In this document: one piece after another, positions 55,110 to 62,801 of the stretch | Layout of the letters: every line of letters begins with the position of its first letter | Numbering within the stretch: position 1 is the first letter of the stretch | Origin: Cytophagales bacterium | GTDB taxonomy: Bacteria > Bacteroidota > Bacteroidia > Cytophagales > Spirosomataceae | Direction of reading: 5' to 3' | DNA length: 64,000 nucleotides | Assembly: GCA_013298215.1 (NCBI GenBank) | Contig: JAAFKE010000006.1 | Coordinates: forward strand, 61,884 to 125,883 | Notes under the pieces: generated by a model | What the model was told of the DNA's origin: nothing | Seen by the model: the letters and a program-made list of their open reading frames with translations, nothing else | Database searches by the model: none | Translations under genes and position numbers: made by a program

Positions 55110-55736
55110 CTACAAAATAACTTGGTTCAAAAGAACGTCTTTCAACCGCTGGTCGTGCGTGACCACCACCAGACTTGCGCCAATTTGCTGGGACTGATTT
55201 TGGAGTGTTTCCACCACCCGAGCGCAATTGTAGTCGTCTAAATTAGAGGTCGGTTCGTCGGCCAAAACCACACTCGGATTGTTTACCAACGCGCGGGCAA
55301 TTCCCACGCGTTGTTGTTCGCCCAAACTGAGTTGGTTCGTTTTTTTGGCGAGGTGCTGCTCAAAGCCCAGTTGAGCGGCCAGCTCCCGAACGCGGTTTTT
55401 GTCCTGCGTTTTTTTTGCCAAATATTTGGCCACCAGTATGTTGTCCAGCACCGAGAGCGAACTCACAAAGTGAGGTCTCTGGTAAACGATCCCGATCTGA
55501 CTGGCCCGAAGCACCGCCGCATCGGCCACCGACAGGCTCGTTATGTCCTGATTATTCACCCAAATACTGCCACTTTGGGGTTGCAACAACAGCCCCAAAA
55601 GGTGCAGCAACGTGGTTTTGCCCTGGCCCGACCTGCCCAATATCACCAGTGCTTGGCGGTTGTTGCATTGGATGTCGGGAAACAAGAAGGTTTTTTCTGG
55701 GCCGTAGGCAAACGTTAAATTTTGGCTGTGAATCAT
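55110..55736 (-). CDS. ABC transporter ATP-binding protein (LolD-like), orphan
   Basis: A 208-aa nucleotide-binding subunit with Walker A GRSGQGKTTLLHLL, ABC signature LSLGEQQRVGIARAL, Walker B SVVLADEPTSNLD and the H-loop VVVTHDQRL. The closest style is MacB/LolD/FtsE. No permease gene is adjacent, so its membrane partner must be encoded elsewhere. It starts 4 bp after the acyl-CoA dehydrogenase stop. Confidence 0.88.
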   Translation of the reverse strand: MIHSQNLTFAYGPEKTFLFPDIQCNNRQALVILGRSGQGKTTLLHLLGLLLQPQSGSIWVNNQDITSLSVADAAVLRASQIGIVYQRPHFVSSLSVLDNILVAKYLAKKTQDKNRVRELAAQLGFEQHLAKKTNQLSLGEQQRVGIARALVNNPSVVLADEPTSNLDDYNCARVVETLQNQSQQIGASLVVVTHDQRLKDVLLNQVIL

Positions 55737-55740
55737 GCTC

Positions 55741-56958
55741 TTACTTTTTCTTTTTTACGTCTAAGCCGTATTTTTTTAGGATGCTCCGCGCCAAAGCCGA
55801 CTTGTGCACCTCGTCGGCACCGTCGTAGATGCGGGCGGCCCGTTCGTGCGAGTACCACTGCGACAGCAGCACGTCGTTGGTCATTCCGAGTGCGCCGTGC
55901 GTCTGAATGGCCCGATCTACCACGTGTAGCATCATGTTGGCGGTATAAAACTTAATCGTCGATATTTCGTCGCGGGCGGCCGATGCGCCAAACTCGTCGA
56001 TCATCCGCGCCGTTCTCAGCACCATCAGTCGGGCAGCGTCTATTTCGGCGCGGCTGTCGGCAATAAACGCTTGGATAGACTGCATCTGCCCCAAAAACGT
56101 ATCCTCGTCTATCTGGCGGCTCACGGCATACTTACACATGAGGTCGAAACTACGTTCGGCAATACCAATAAACCGCATACAGTGGTGAATTCGCCCAGGC
56201 CCGAGGCGTTCTTGGGCCAGCATAAAACCCAGACCTTCGCCCCCAATCAGGTTGCTTTGCGGCACGCGCACGTCGTGGTAGGTCACTTCGGAGTGGCTGG
56301 ACCAATGGTCGCTGGCGTGGCCCATAATCGGAATGTTGCGCACAATCTTAAAACCAGGCGTATCGGTTGGCACAATAATCTGGCTGGCGCGGCGGTGCGG
56401 TGCAGCGTCTGGGTCGGTCACGGCCATTACCACGGCAAAAGCCGCGCCATCGGCCGACGACGTAAACCACTTATGGCCGTTTATTACGTAGTCGTTGCCG
56501 TCTTTCACGGCCATCGTACCCATGCGCGTGGGGTTGGAGCCCGCAAATCCGGGTTCGGTCATCGAAAAACAACTTCTTATGTTGCCCTCTTTGAGTGGCT
56601 CTAAGTACTTGTCTTGCAGGTGTTTGGGAGCGTGCTTGTGAATCAACTCCATGTTTCCGATGTCGGGAGCCTGGCAATTGAAGGTATAATGCCCAAACGG
56701 ATTGTTGGCCAACACCTCTGATATTTGCCCAAACTCGCACAGCGTCAGGCCGAGGCCACCGTTTTCGGCGTCCCACTGCAAGCCCCAAAGCCCCGCTTTT
56801 TTTACCAATTCTCGTTTTTCATCAAGCGTTTTGGCCACGTGAGAAAAATTTTGGGTCAGATTCTCGACCGTTTCGAGCGGGTAAAGCTCATTTTCGACAA
56901 ACTCCCTGATTTTCGGAATGAGGCGTTCGGTTTTTTCGGTGGCAAACAATTTTTCCAT
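55741..56958 (-). CDS. acyl-CoA dehydrogenase
   Basis: A 405-aa FAD enzyme of fatty acid or amino acid oxidation. The three-domain fold is visible: helical N-terminus, middle domain with SMTEPGFAGSNP and GHKWFTSSADGA, and C-terminal domain with ARDEISTIKFYTANMMLHVVDRAIQTHGALGMT. The N-terminus is taken at ATG 56958 (MEKLFATEKTERL); a longer reading to 57018 adds 20 non-homologous residues overlapping the hupE gene. Confidence 0.92.
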   Translation of the reverse strand: MEKLFATEKTERLIPKIREFVENELYPLETVENLTQNFSHVAKTLDEKRELVKKAGLWGLQWDAENGGLGLTLCEFGQISEVLANNPFGHYTFNCQAPDIGNMELIHKHAPKHLQDKYLEPLKEGNIRSCFSMTEPGFAGSNPTRMGTMAVKDGNDYVINGHKWFTSSADGAAFAVVMAVTDPDAAPHRRASQIIVPTDTPGFKIVRNIPIMGHASDHWSSHSEVTYHDVRVPQSNLIGGEGLGFMLAQERLGPGRIHHCMRFIGIAERSFDLMCKYAVSRQIDEDTFLGQMQSIQAFIADSRAEIDAARLMVLRTARMIDEFGASAARDEISTIKFYTANMMLHVVDRAIQTHGALGMTNDVLLSQWYSHERAARIYDGADEVHKSALARSILKKYGLDVKKKK

Positions 56959-56985
56959 TCGGCAAAAATATTGGGTTTTAGGTGG

Positions 56986-57642
56986 ATGAATTTCGGAGCA
57001 ATTTACGGATTTTTGCACAAACTCAACCTACCCTCCGTGTCTGAATTTCAAGCCTTCCTCCAACTTGGTTTCGAGCATATCACCGACCCAAACGGCTACG
57101 ACCACGTTTTGTTTGTGGTGGCACTTTGCGCCATCTACAGCCTCCACCAGTGGAAGTCAGTACTGATTTTGGTAACTGCATTCACCATTGGCCATTCTGC
57201 CACGCTGGCGTTATCAACGCTGCGCATCATTAACTTTCGGAGCGATATCGTAGAGCTGCTCATTCCCGTCACCATTATAATTACTTGTTTTCTCAATTTC
57301 AGAAATCCACTTTCCGCGTCCTCCGCACCAGGTGGGCGGCTGCGCTACGGCCTGGCGTTGGCTTTTGGGCTCATTCACGGGTTGGGTTTTTCTAACTACC
57401 TGCGCAGTTTGTTGGGGCAAGAAGCGGGAATTTTCACCCCACTTTTGGCCTTCAATTTGGGTCTCGAAGCTGGTCAGTTGCTCATTGTGGCGTTGGCGTT
57501 GGGAGCCGCCGCCTTCTTTGTGAGCGTATTGGGCGTGCGCCGCGACAAACTCTGTTGGATACTGTCGGGCATTGTAGCGGGAATGGCCACGTCGTTGGTG
57601 CTGGCCAACGAACTTTTTAGGTCTTTTACTTCCTCGCATTAA
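56986..57642 (+). CDS. HupE/UreJ family membrane protein
   Basis: About 218 aa with six predicted helices. The motif GFEHITDPNGYDHVLFVVAL and the later FTIGHSATLALSTL carry the conserved His and Asp of the HupE/UreJ_2 family, thought to be a nickel/cobalt-type permease. ATG 56986 is chosen as the first start before the conserved motif; upstream reading overlaps the divergent acyl-CoA dehydrogenase gene. No urease or hydrogenase genes are present. It is the last gene before the AT-rich island. Confidence 0.82.
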   Translation: MNFGAIYGFLHKLNLPSVSEFQAFLQLGFEHITDPNGYDHVLFVVALCAIYSLHQWKSVLILVTAFTIGHSATLALSTLRIINFRSDIVELLIPVTIIITCFLNFRNPLSASSAPGGRLRYGLALAFGLIHGLGFSNYLRSLLGQEAGIFTPLLAFNLGLEAGQLLIVALALGAAAFFVSVLGVRRDKLCWILSGIVAGMATSLVLANELFRSFTSSH

Positions 57643-57656
57643 AACCAAAATGAGCA

Positions 57657-58022
57657 ATGGAAAAGCAAAAAGCCAAACAAAAAGTAAAGCTGAGGCAGAC
57701 TACCACAGCTCAAAATAAATTGACTTTGTATTTAGATTGGAGCAAGAAAAATAAGAGAAAAGTGACTCACACTACCAAGTTTACAGGGCAAGGTTTGGCC
57801 ATGTTGAGCGGTGTACTCGCCATTGATGTAAACATTGCCATTATGCGAGCCTTTGTGATGCTTAGAAAAATGGTGCTACAACACAAAGAAATCATTGACC
57901 GTATAGACCTGTTAGAAGCCAGCTATGATGAGAAATTTGCTGAGGTGTTTAAGGCACTAAAATACTTGTTAGAACCGCCTCAGCCAGAACGTGAAACTAT
58001 TGGATTTAAAAAAAGTAAGTAG
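57657..58022 (+). pseudogene. collapsed integrase/ORF6N fusion relic
   Basis: A 121-aa open frame pieced together from three parts of the intact unit at 61191-62799. The first ~34 residues match the integrase N-terminus (KQKVKLRQT..AQNKL.LYLDWSK). A short VTHTTK stretch comes from the integrase C-terminus (LTHTTKYI). The last ~80 residues match the ORF6N protein C-terminus (GQGLAMLSGVL...EIIDRIDLLEASYDEKFAEVF), lacking four residues (a 12-nt in-frame deletion at 57818). All joins keep the frame. It is best read as the remainder of an older element after internal deletions; an expressed fusion cannot be excluded. Confidence 0.8.
57781..58022 (+). repeat. long direct repeat, left copy (matches 62545-62799)
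   Basis: By eye about nine tenths of the bases agree with the ORF6N 3' region at 62545-62799, apart from a 12-nt gap. The copies are in direct orientation and bracket the ATPase/HNH module together with the integrase. Confidence 0.85.
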
Positions 58023-58045
58023 CAAATCTATGACTACTCGCTCTA

Positions 58046-60100
58046 ATGTATCTTTCAAAAAAAACAACAATGGAACTAATCTTTATTTGGATAGACGACT
58101 ACCATAATATCAAGAATCAAGGCTTTAGCTTTAGTTCTGAGCATGAAATTACGTTTGACAAGCAAGCGAATACGCTTAACGTTACCGATAATCTAAGTCA
58201 TATTCCTGATTTTTTTGGTCAAACCATCACCAATATCACGGCCATTGTTGGTAAAAATGGAACAGGTAAAAGTAGCTTGCTCGACTTACAGAATATTGCT
58301 TTTTATCTTCTAAAAGATGATGATTCTTTCACCTTAGTAATTTTCAATGAGCAGTATAAAAGTCTGGTTATAAATGGTTTAGAAAACTGTAAAACCGTAT
58401 TGAAAAATGAAAATTTGTTTCGGAATACCTTAATTATCAAGTATAGTCCTCTGTTTGAACCCAAAGAAAATCGTGAGAATCATCGTCCAATAGCTGAAGA
58501 AAAGCGTAATGGTGGTTCTATTGACATTTGGGATATTTCAACCAGTAAACTACTTGAAGGGAATCTTTTTACGAATGCTATTGACACTGAAAGCCGAATC
58601 TATAAATACAGACTGTCTGAAATATTTGCCCAAGTTGAACTTCTATTGTCAGGCTCTGAGCTACCCTACAAAACACCCGAAGAAGTTATTGTAGTACTTC
58701 CTCTATCCTCGAAAATGGAGCGTTTTAGAGAAATAATCTATGGAAATGCAGTACAAGATAACGAAGAATTTAAACCAAATTCTGGTTCTTTCACAGATGA
58801 GGAAATATTAAGAGAGCAAAATAAGCATAAAAATTATCGTAAATCTCAGAAAGCAGAAATAGCTGTATTGGAAGGAATTTTGGAAAATTGTTTGAAAAAC
58901 ATTCAAACAATAAATCAGAAATTTGAGGGTGCAGATGAGCTTACAAAGGCAAAACTCACAAAGGAAATGGCACTGTCCCGGTTGATGTGGGTTGCATTTT
59001 TTGAGTTTTTTAATACATACCCGCTACAAGGAGATAGAGTAGGGAGTGGGGATTATAATGATTTTGCGGAACATTACCCTACTAAACCTATCACTGAATG
59101 GTTCTACGATTTTTTTGAACAAGGCTTAAAAAAATACATTCCAACCGTAGATATTGGTAAATATGATGAGGAAGTAAAGGCGTGGTCAAAACTAACGACC
59201 ATGATTCGAGAAATCGGAGTACTCTTAGAAAAAAATGATATTGAGATATATCTTAAATCGAATAACTTCAAATCGCCTATGGATATTGATTTCAATAGGT
59301 GTGCGCTTAGGTTGCCATTAAAAGATCTCTCTAAATCTGAGGCTATCAAAAAGCCTTTTGTCAATATTTACAAAGATATATTGTGGGCAAGAAAGATTCA
59401 GAGCTTTGGTTTTTTAGATTTTGAATGGAGCGGTATAAGCTCTGGTGAACGCATGTTTCTTTCTTTTTTCTCACGTATAAATTCATTCCGACACACGATT
59501 AAACGTGAAAATAGAGATTTCAAAATAAAAAGTATTGTGTTAATGATTGATGAGGGAGAGGTTGGTTTTCACCCCGATTGGCAAAGACTTTTTATTACCA
59601 GACTTATTGAAACGTTACCTGTAATATTTCAAGATACAACCGTTCAGAAAGTTCAAATTATTCTTACTACCCACTCGCCTTTTGTGCTGTCTGATTTACC
59701 AAATCATCATGTCATTTTTTTAGACCAAGACAAACACGGTAATTGTGAGGTGGTAAATAAAAATCCGTTACAAGACAAAAGAATGACTTTTGGAGCAAAT
59801 ATACACAGCTTGATGGCCGATGGTTTTTTTATGAAAGATGGCTTGATGGGTAATTTTGCCAAACAAAAAATCAATGATTTGATTGATGACCTGATAGGAA
59901 GCAAGGTACTAACCGTAAAGCGAAAGGAAGAAATACGAAAGCTGATAACTTTCATAGGCGAGCCTATCATTCGGAAAAAAGTGATGGACTTGTATAATGA
60001 AAAAATGAATTTGAATGTAGAAGCACAAATCAACGAATTACAGCATCAGATTGATGAACTAAAAGCACTTCAAAATAATGATTCAGATAAAAAGAGATAA
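58046..60100 (+). CDS. AAA/ABC-type ATPase of a Septu-like (PtuA) defence module
   Basis: A 684-aa SMC/RecF-like ATPase. Walker A is AIVGKNGTGKSSLLDLQ (near residue 69), followed by a long helical insert (about 100-450). The ABC signature is GISSGERMFLSFFS (near 465), Walker B is VLMIDEGEVGFHPDWQRLF (near 497), and the His switch is LTTHSPFVLSD (near 541). The end is a short coiled coil. This order is that of overcoming-lysogeny/PtuA-type ATPases. Translation may start at ATG 58046 or at 58070, the latter better matching the hydrophobic beginning MELIFIWIDD. Its 3' end overlaps the HNH gene by 23 bp. Its role in phage defence is inferred from the pairing and island location. Confidence 0.82.
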   Translation: MYLSKKTTMELIFIWIDDYHNIKNQGFSFSSEHEITFDKQANTLNVTDNLSHIPDFFGQTITNITAIVGKNGTGKSSLLDLQNIAFYLLKDDDSFTLVIFNEQYKSLVINGLENCKTVLKNENLFRNTLIIKYSPLFEPKENRENHRPIAEEKRNGGSIDIWDISTSKLLEGNLFTNAIDTESRIYKYRLSEIFAQVELLLSGSELPYKTPEEVIVVLPLSSKMERFREIIYGNAVQDNEEFKPNSGSFTDEEILREQNKHKNYRKSQKAEIAVLEGILENCLKNIQTINQKFEGADELTKAKLTKEMALSRLMWVAFFEFFNTYPLQGDRVGSGDYNDFAEHYPTKPITEWFYDFFEQGLKKYIPTVDIGKYDEEVKAWSKLTTMIREIGVLLEKNDIEIYLKSNNFKSPMDIDFNRCALRLPLKDLSKSEAIKKPFVNIYKDILWARKIQSFGFLDFEWSGISSGERMFLSFFSRINSFRHTIKRENRDFKIKSIVLMIDEGEVGFHPDWQRLFITRLIETLPVIFQDTTVQKVQIILTTHSPFVLSDLPNHHVIFLDQDKHGNCEVVNKNPLQDKRMTFGANIHSLMADGFFMKDGLMGNFAKQKINDLIDDLIGSKVLTVKRKEEIRKLITFIGEPIIRKKVMDLYNEKMNLNVEAQINELQHQIDELKALQNNDSDKKR

Positions 60101-60974
60101 TCTTGATAGCATAGCCCAAAGTCATTATGAAAACCTAAAAGGCTTGATAGATGGGCGTTTAGAAAACAAAACTGATCCACTGTTTACATTTATCAAAGAT
60201 AATATAACAGAAATACTCATCGGTAAACCACAAGTTTTGGTTGATAAAATCATCAATGAAATACCCTATAATCCATGTTATAAAGAAGAAATAGAGCAAA
60301 TATTTAACTACGATACGTTTAAGAGAAAAACCAAAACCTATTGTGCCTATCATTTAGCAAATGGTTTACGAGTGAACGTTTGTCCTTACTGTAATAGCCA
60401 ATATACGTTTACTATTTTGGAAAAAGGAACTAATAAAGGTCAAACAAGGCCAGAATTTGACCATTTCTTTTTGCAATCTCAATACCCATATTTAGCATTA
60501 TCATTCTACAATTTGATACCCTCTTGTAAAATATGTAACTCAACTTTCAAGCATGCTAAGGAGTGGAACCTCAGCGATTATATTCATCCATACATAGAAG
60601 GTTTTGGCAACTGTAAATTCTCACTTAAACCTAAACAGGGTCAAGGAGTGTCATTTTTCTATGGTAAATCTGATGCTTTTGATATTTATTTTAAAAATAA
60701 GACTTCTAAAACGTGTAACAATATCAACGATTTAAAATTAGAAGATATCTACAACGAACATAAAGATTATGTGAGCGAAATTATCCAAAAAGCCAATGTG
60801 TATTCGGATTCTTACATAAACCAGCTTTTTATGCAGTACGAAGGGACATTATTTTCAAGTATTGGTGATGTCCGAAAAATGGTGATTAGTAATTATATTA
60901 CAGATGAAGATATTGATAAAAGAGTATTATCAAAACTGTCAAAAGATATTTCAGAGGAATTGGGTTTAGCATAA
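60078..60974 (+). CDS. HNH endonuclease of a Septu-like (PtuB) defence module
   Basis: A 298-aa nuclease. The HNH/zinc site is visible as VCPYCNSQYTF (near 98), PEFDHFFLQSQYPYLALSFYNLIPSC (D-H near 125, N near 145) and SCKICNSTFKHAKEW, that is two C-x2-C pairs plus the catalytic H-N-H. This pattern agrees with the PtuB/TIGR02646-type nucleases that accompany AAA ATPases in Septu and some retron systems. The C-terminal half (about 190-298) is not recognised. It overlaps the ATPase gene and is followed by a hairpin terminator. Confidence 0.82.
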   Translation: MIQIKRDNLDSIAQSHYENLKGLIDGRLENKTDPLFTFIKDNITEILIGKPQVLVDKIINEIPYNPCYKEEIEQIFNYDTFKRKTKTYCAYHLANGLRVNVCPYCNSQYTFTILEKGTNKGQTRPEFDHFFLQSQYPYLALSFYNLIPSCKICNSTFKHAKEWNLSDYIHPYIEGFGNCKFSLKPKQGQGVSFFYGKSDAFDIYFKNKTSKTCNNINDLKLEDIYNEHKDYVSEIIQKANVYSDSYINQLFMQYEGTLFSSIGDVRKMVISNYITDEDIDKRVLSKLSKDISEELGLA

Positions 60975-61011
60975 AAAAAGCCTCACCAGTTTACACTGAC
61001 AAGGCTTCTTT
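60975..61011. terminator. hairpin terminator after the HNH gene
   Basis: An AAGCCT / AGGCTT outer stem and a CAGT / ACTG inner stem flank a 3x3 internal loop, with A and T runs on both sides. It could also be the natural terminator of a tRNA gene read on the minus strand (see the tRNA remnant at 61023). Confidence 0.7.
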
Positions 61012-61022
61012 ACTTGAAAAAG

Positions 61023-61042
61023 TACTGAGAGCGGGAATCGAA
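61023..61042 (-). other. tRNA 3'-end remnant, probable integrase attachment site
   Basis: On the minus strand TTCGATTCCCGCTCTCAGTA reads as a T-loop (TTCGATT), T-stem 3' strand (CCCGC), 7-nt acceptor strand and a discriminator A. The matching 5' T-stem strand is missing (TTTAG instead of GCGGG) and no D or anticodon arm follows, so only the tRNA 3' quarter is present. Such remnants are usual attL/attR sites of tyrosine integrases; the integrase gene begins 149 bp to the right. Confidence 0.65.
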
Positions 61043-61108
61043 CTAAAATAGCTAAGTACTTAATTGTCAATTATTTACATATTTATAAATGAGACTATTT
61101 AATAAAAT

Positions 61109-61130
61109 TCTGACACTTTTCTGACACTTT
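61109..61130 (+). repeat. two tandem TCTGACACTTT repeats (possible integrase arm sites)
   Basis: Exactly two adjacent 11-bp copies (61109-61119 and 61120-61130) lie between the tRNA remnant and the integrase start, 61 bp before the ATG. The position suits arm-type binding sites for the integrase or its directionality factor, or autoregulation. Confidence 0.6.
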
Positions 61131-61190
61131 GAAAAATATTCTGTACTTTTACTATGAAACTAACAACCTAACAAAGGTGTAAAATAAGCA

Positions 61191-62294
61191 ATGGCAAAGC
61201 AACAAACTAAACAAAAAGTAAAGCTGAGGCAGACTCCCACGGCTCAAAATAAATTGGCTTTGTACTTAGATTGGAGTAAGGAAAACAAGAGAAAGCGTGA
61301 GTACCTTAATTTGATTGTTTTTGAGAAACCTAAAACAGTAATTGAACGACACCATAACAAAGAAGTCTATGAGAAAGCTGAGATTATAAGGGCTGAACGT
61401 GAACGCCAATTTTTTACCGATGACATTGATGAGGCTTTTGAACAAAGAAAAATAAAAAGCCTCGATTTCTACACTTTCTTTGATGAGTACCTAACCAACT
61501 ACACCAAAAAGGATAAACGGGTTATGGTGGCCGTTTATGGGTTGTTTAAAAAGTTTGCACCGCCTCCACTCACCACCAAAGATGTTGATGAGGCTCTCTG
61601 TTTTAAATTTAAAGAATATCTTGAAAATACTTTGAATGGTGAAAGCCCAGCAAGCTATTTGGCACGGTTCAAAAAATTTATGGCTTATTCGAGCCGTGAT
61701 GGTAAGGGTAAGTTATTTAAAAAAAACCCAACACTTAATATCAAAGTGGCCAAAGCAAAGGGCGTGATTATAAAAGATACTTTGACTATTGTAGAGCTAA
61801 ATGCTTTGATAGCCTCCAAATGTGGCAATGATGAGGTAAGGCGGGCGTTTTTGTTTGCTTGCAATACTGGGCTGAGGTTTGTTGATATTAAAGCCCTCAA
61901 ATGGCAAAATATAAAAACTGATATGGTGGAGGTGGTACAAGCCAAAACCGATGTAAAAGTAAAAATAAGTATTAACGAGAATGCCAAAGCGTTTTTGGCC
62001 GAGCGTGGCAAAGACGACGAGGCGGTTTTTAGATTGCCCTCACACAATGGTACAGTAAAAAACCTTGACTACTGGGCAAAGCGGGCGGGACTTGATAAGC
62101 ATATAACTTTCCATTGTGCAAGGCATACTTTTGGTACTTTGTTGGCTTATTATGAAAACGATATTTTGACCATATCTAAGCTACTCGGCCATACTTCATT
62201 GACTCACACTACCAAGTATATTCGAGTTGCTGAGGAACTCAAAAAGAAAGCCGTGAACTCTATACCTACACTCAATCTAAACCCACAACCCTAA
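61191..62294 (+). CDS. tyrosine site-specific integrase
   Basis: A 367-aa recombinase. It has an N-terminal arm-binding region (to about 95), a SAM-like core-binding domain (about 100-175) and a catalytic domain with NTGLRFVDIKALKW (Arg near 229), HCARHTFGTLL (His-x2-Arg near 309) and LLGHTSLTHTTKYIRV (His near 334, nucleophile Tyr near 343). All catalytic residues are in place, so the enzyme is probably active. The N-terminus is copied in the relic at 57657. Confidence 0.93.
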   Translation: MAKQQTKQKVKLRQTPTAQNKLALYLDWSKENKRKREYLNLIVFEKPKTVIERHHNKEVYEKAEIIRAERERQFFTDDIDEAFEQRKIKSLDFYTFFDEYLTNYTKKDKRVMVAVYGLFKKFAPPPLTTKDVDEALCFKFKEYLENTLNGESPASYLARFKKFMAYSSRDGKGKLFKKNPTLNIKVAKAKGVIIKDTLTIVELNALIASKCGNDEVRRAFLFACNTGLRFVDIKALKWQNIKTDMVEVVQAKTDVKVKISINENAKAFLAERGKDDEAVFRLPSHNGTVKNLDYWAKRAGLDKHITFHCARHTFGTLLAYYENDILTISKLLGHTSLTHTTKYIRVAEELKKKAVNSIPTLNLNPQP

Positions 62295-62298
62295 AAAC

Positions 62299-62799
62299 AT
62301 GGATTTACAAATTATTCAAGAAAGAATTTATACGATTAGAGGCCAAAAGATAATGCTTGATTATGATTTGGCCGAACTGTATGAAGTTGAAACAAGGGTG
62401 CTAAACCAAGCTGTGAGGCGTAACGCTAAGAGATTCCCGACTGATTTTATGTTTAGGCTTACTGAAACAGAGTGGCAACGTATGTCATCACAAATTGTGA
62501 TGACATACCCAACCAAACGACCCAAAGTAGCTATACCCTATGCTTTTACAGAGCAAGGTTTGGCCATGTTGAGCGGTGTACTCAATTCTGACAAAGCCAT
62601 TGATGTAAACATTGCCATTATGCGAGCCTTTGTGATGCTTAGGAAAATGGTACTACAACACAAAGAAATCATAGACCGCATAGACCAGTTAGAGGCCAGC
62701 TATGATGAGAAATTTGCTGAGGTGTTTAAGGCACTAAAATACTTGTTAGAACCGCCTCAGACAGAACGTGAAGCGATTGGATTTAAAAGAGGTAACTAA
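62299..62799 (+). CDS. ORF6N domain-containing protein
   Basis: A 166-aa protein with an ORF6N domain at the N-terminus (IYTIRGQKIMLDYDLAELYEVETRVLNQAVRRN...FPTDFMFRLTETEW), a phage-type DNA-binding domain of antirepressor proteins. A C-terminal coiled coil follows (LQHKEIIDRIDQLEASYDEKF). It starts 4 bp after the integrase stop and is probably translated from the same message. It may control integration or excision. Confidence 0.9.
   Translation: MDLQIIQERIYTIRGQKIMLDYDLAELYEVETRVLNQAVRRNAKRFPTDFMFRLTETEWQRMSSQIVMTYPTKRPKVAIPYAFTEQGLAMLSGVLNSDKAIDVNIAIMRAFVMLRKMVLQHKEIIDRIDQLEASYDEKFAEVFKALKYLLEPPQTEREAIGFKRGN
62545..62799 (+). repeat. long direct repeat, right copy (matches 57781-58022)
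   Basis: This is the 3' part of the intact ORF6N gene; see the left copy. The two copies could support homologous recombination that removes the ATPase/HNH module. Confidence 0.85.
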
Positions 62800-62801
62800 C
62801 C

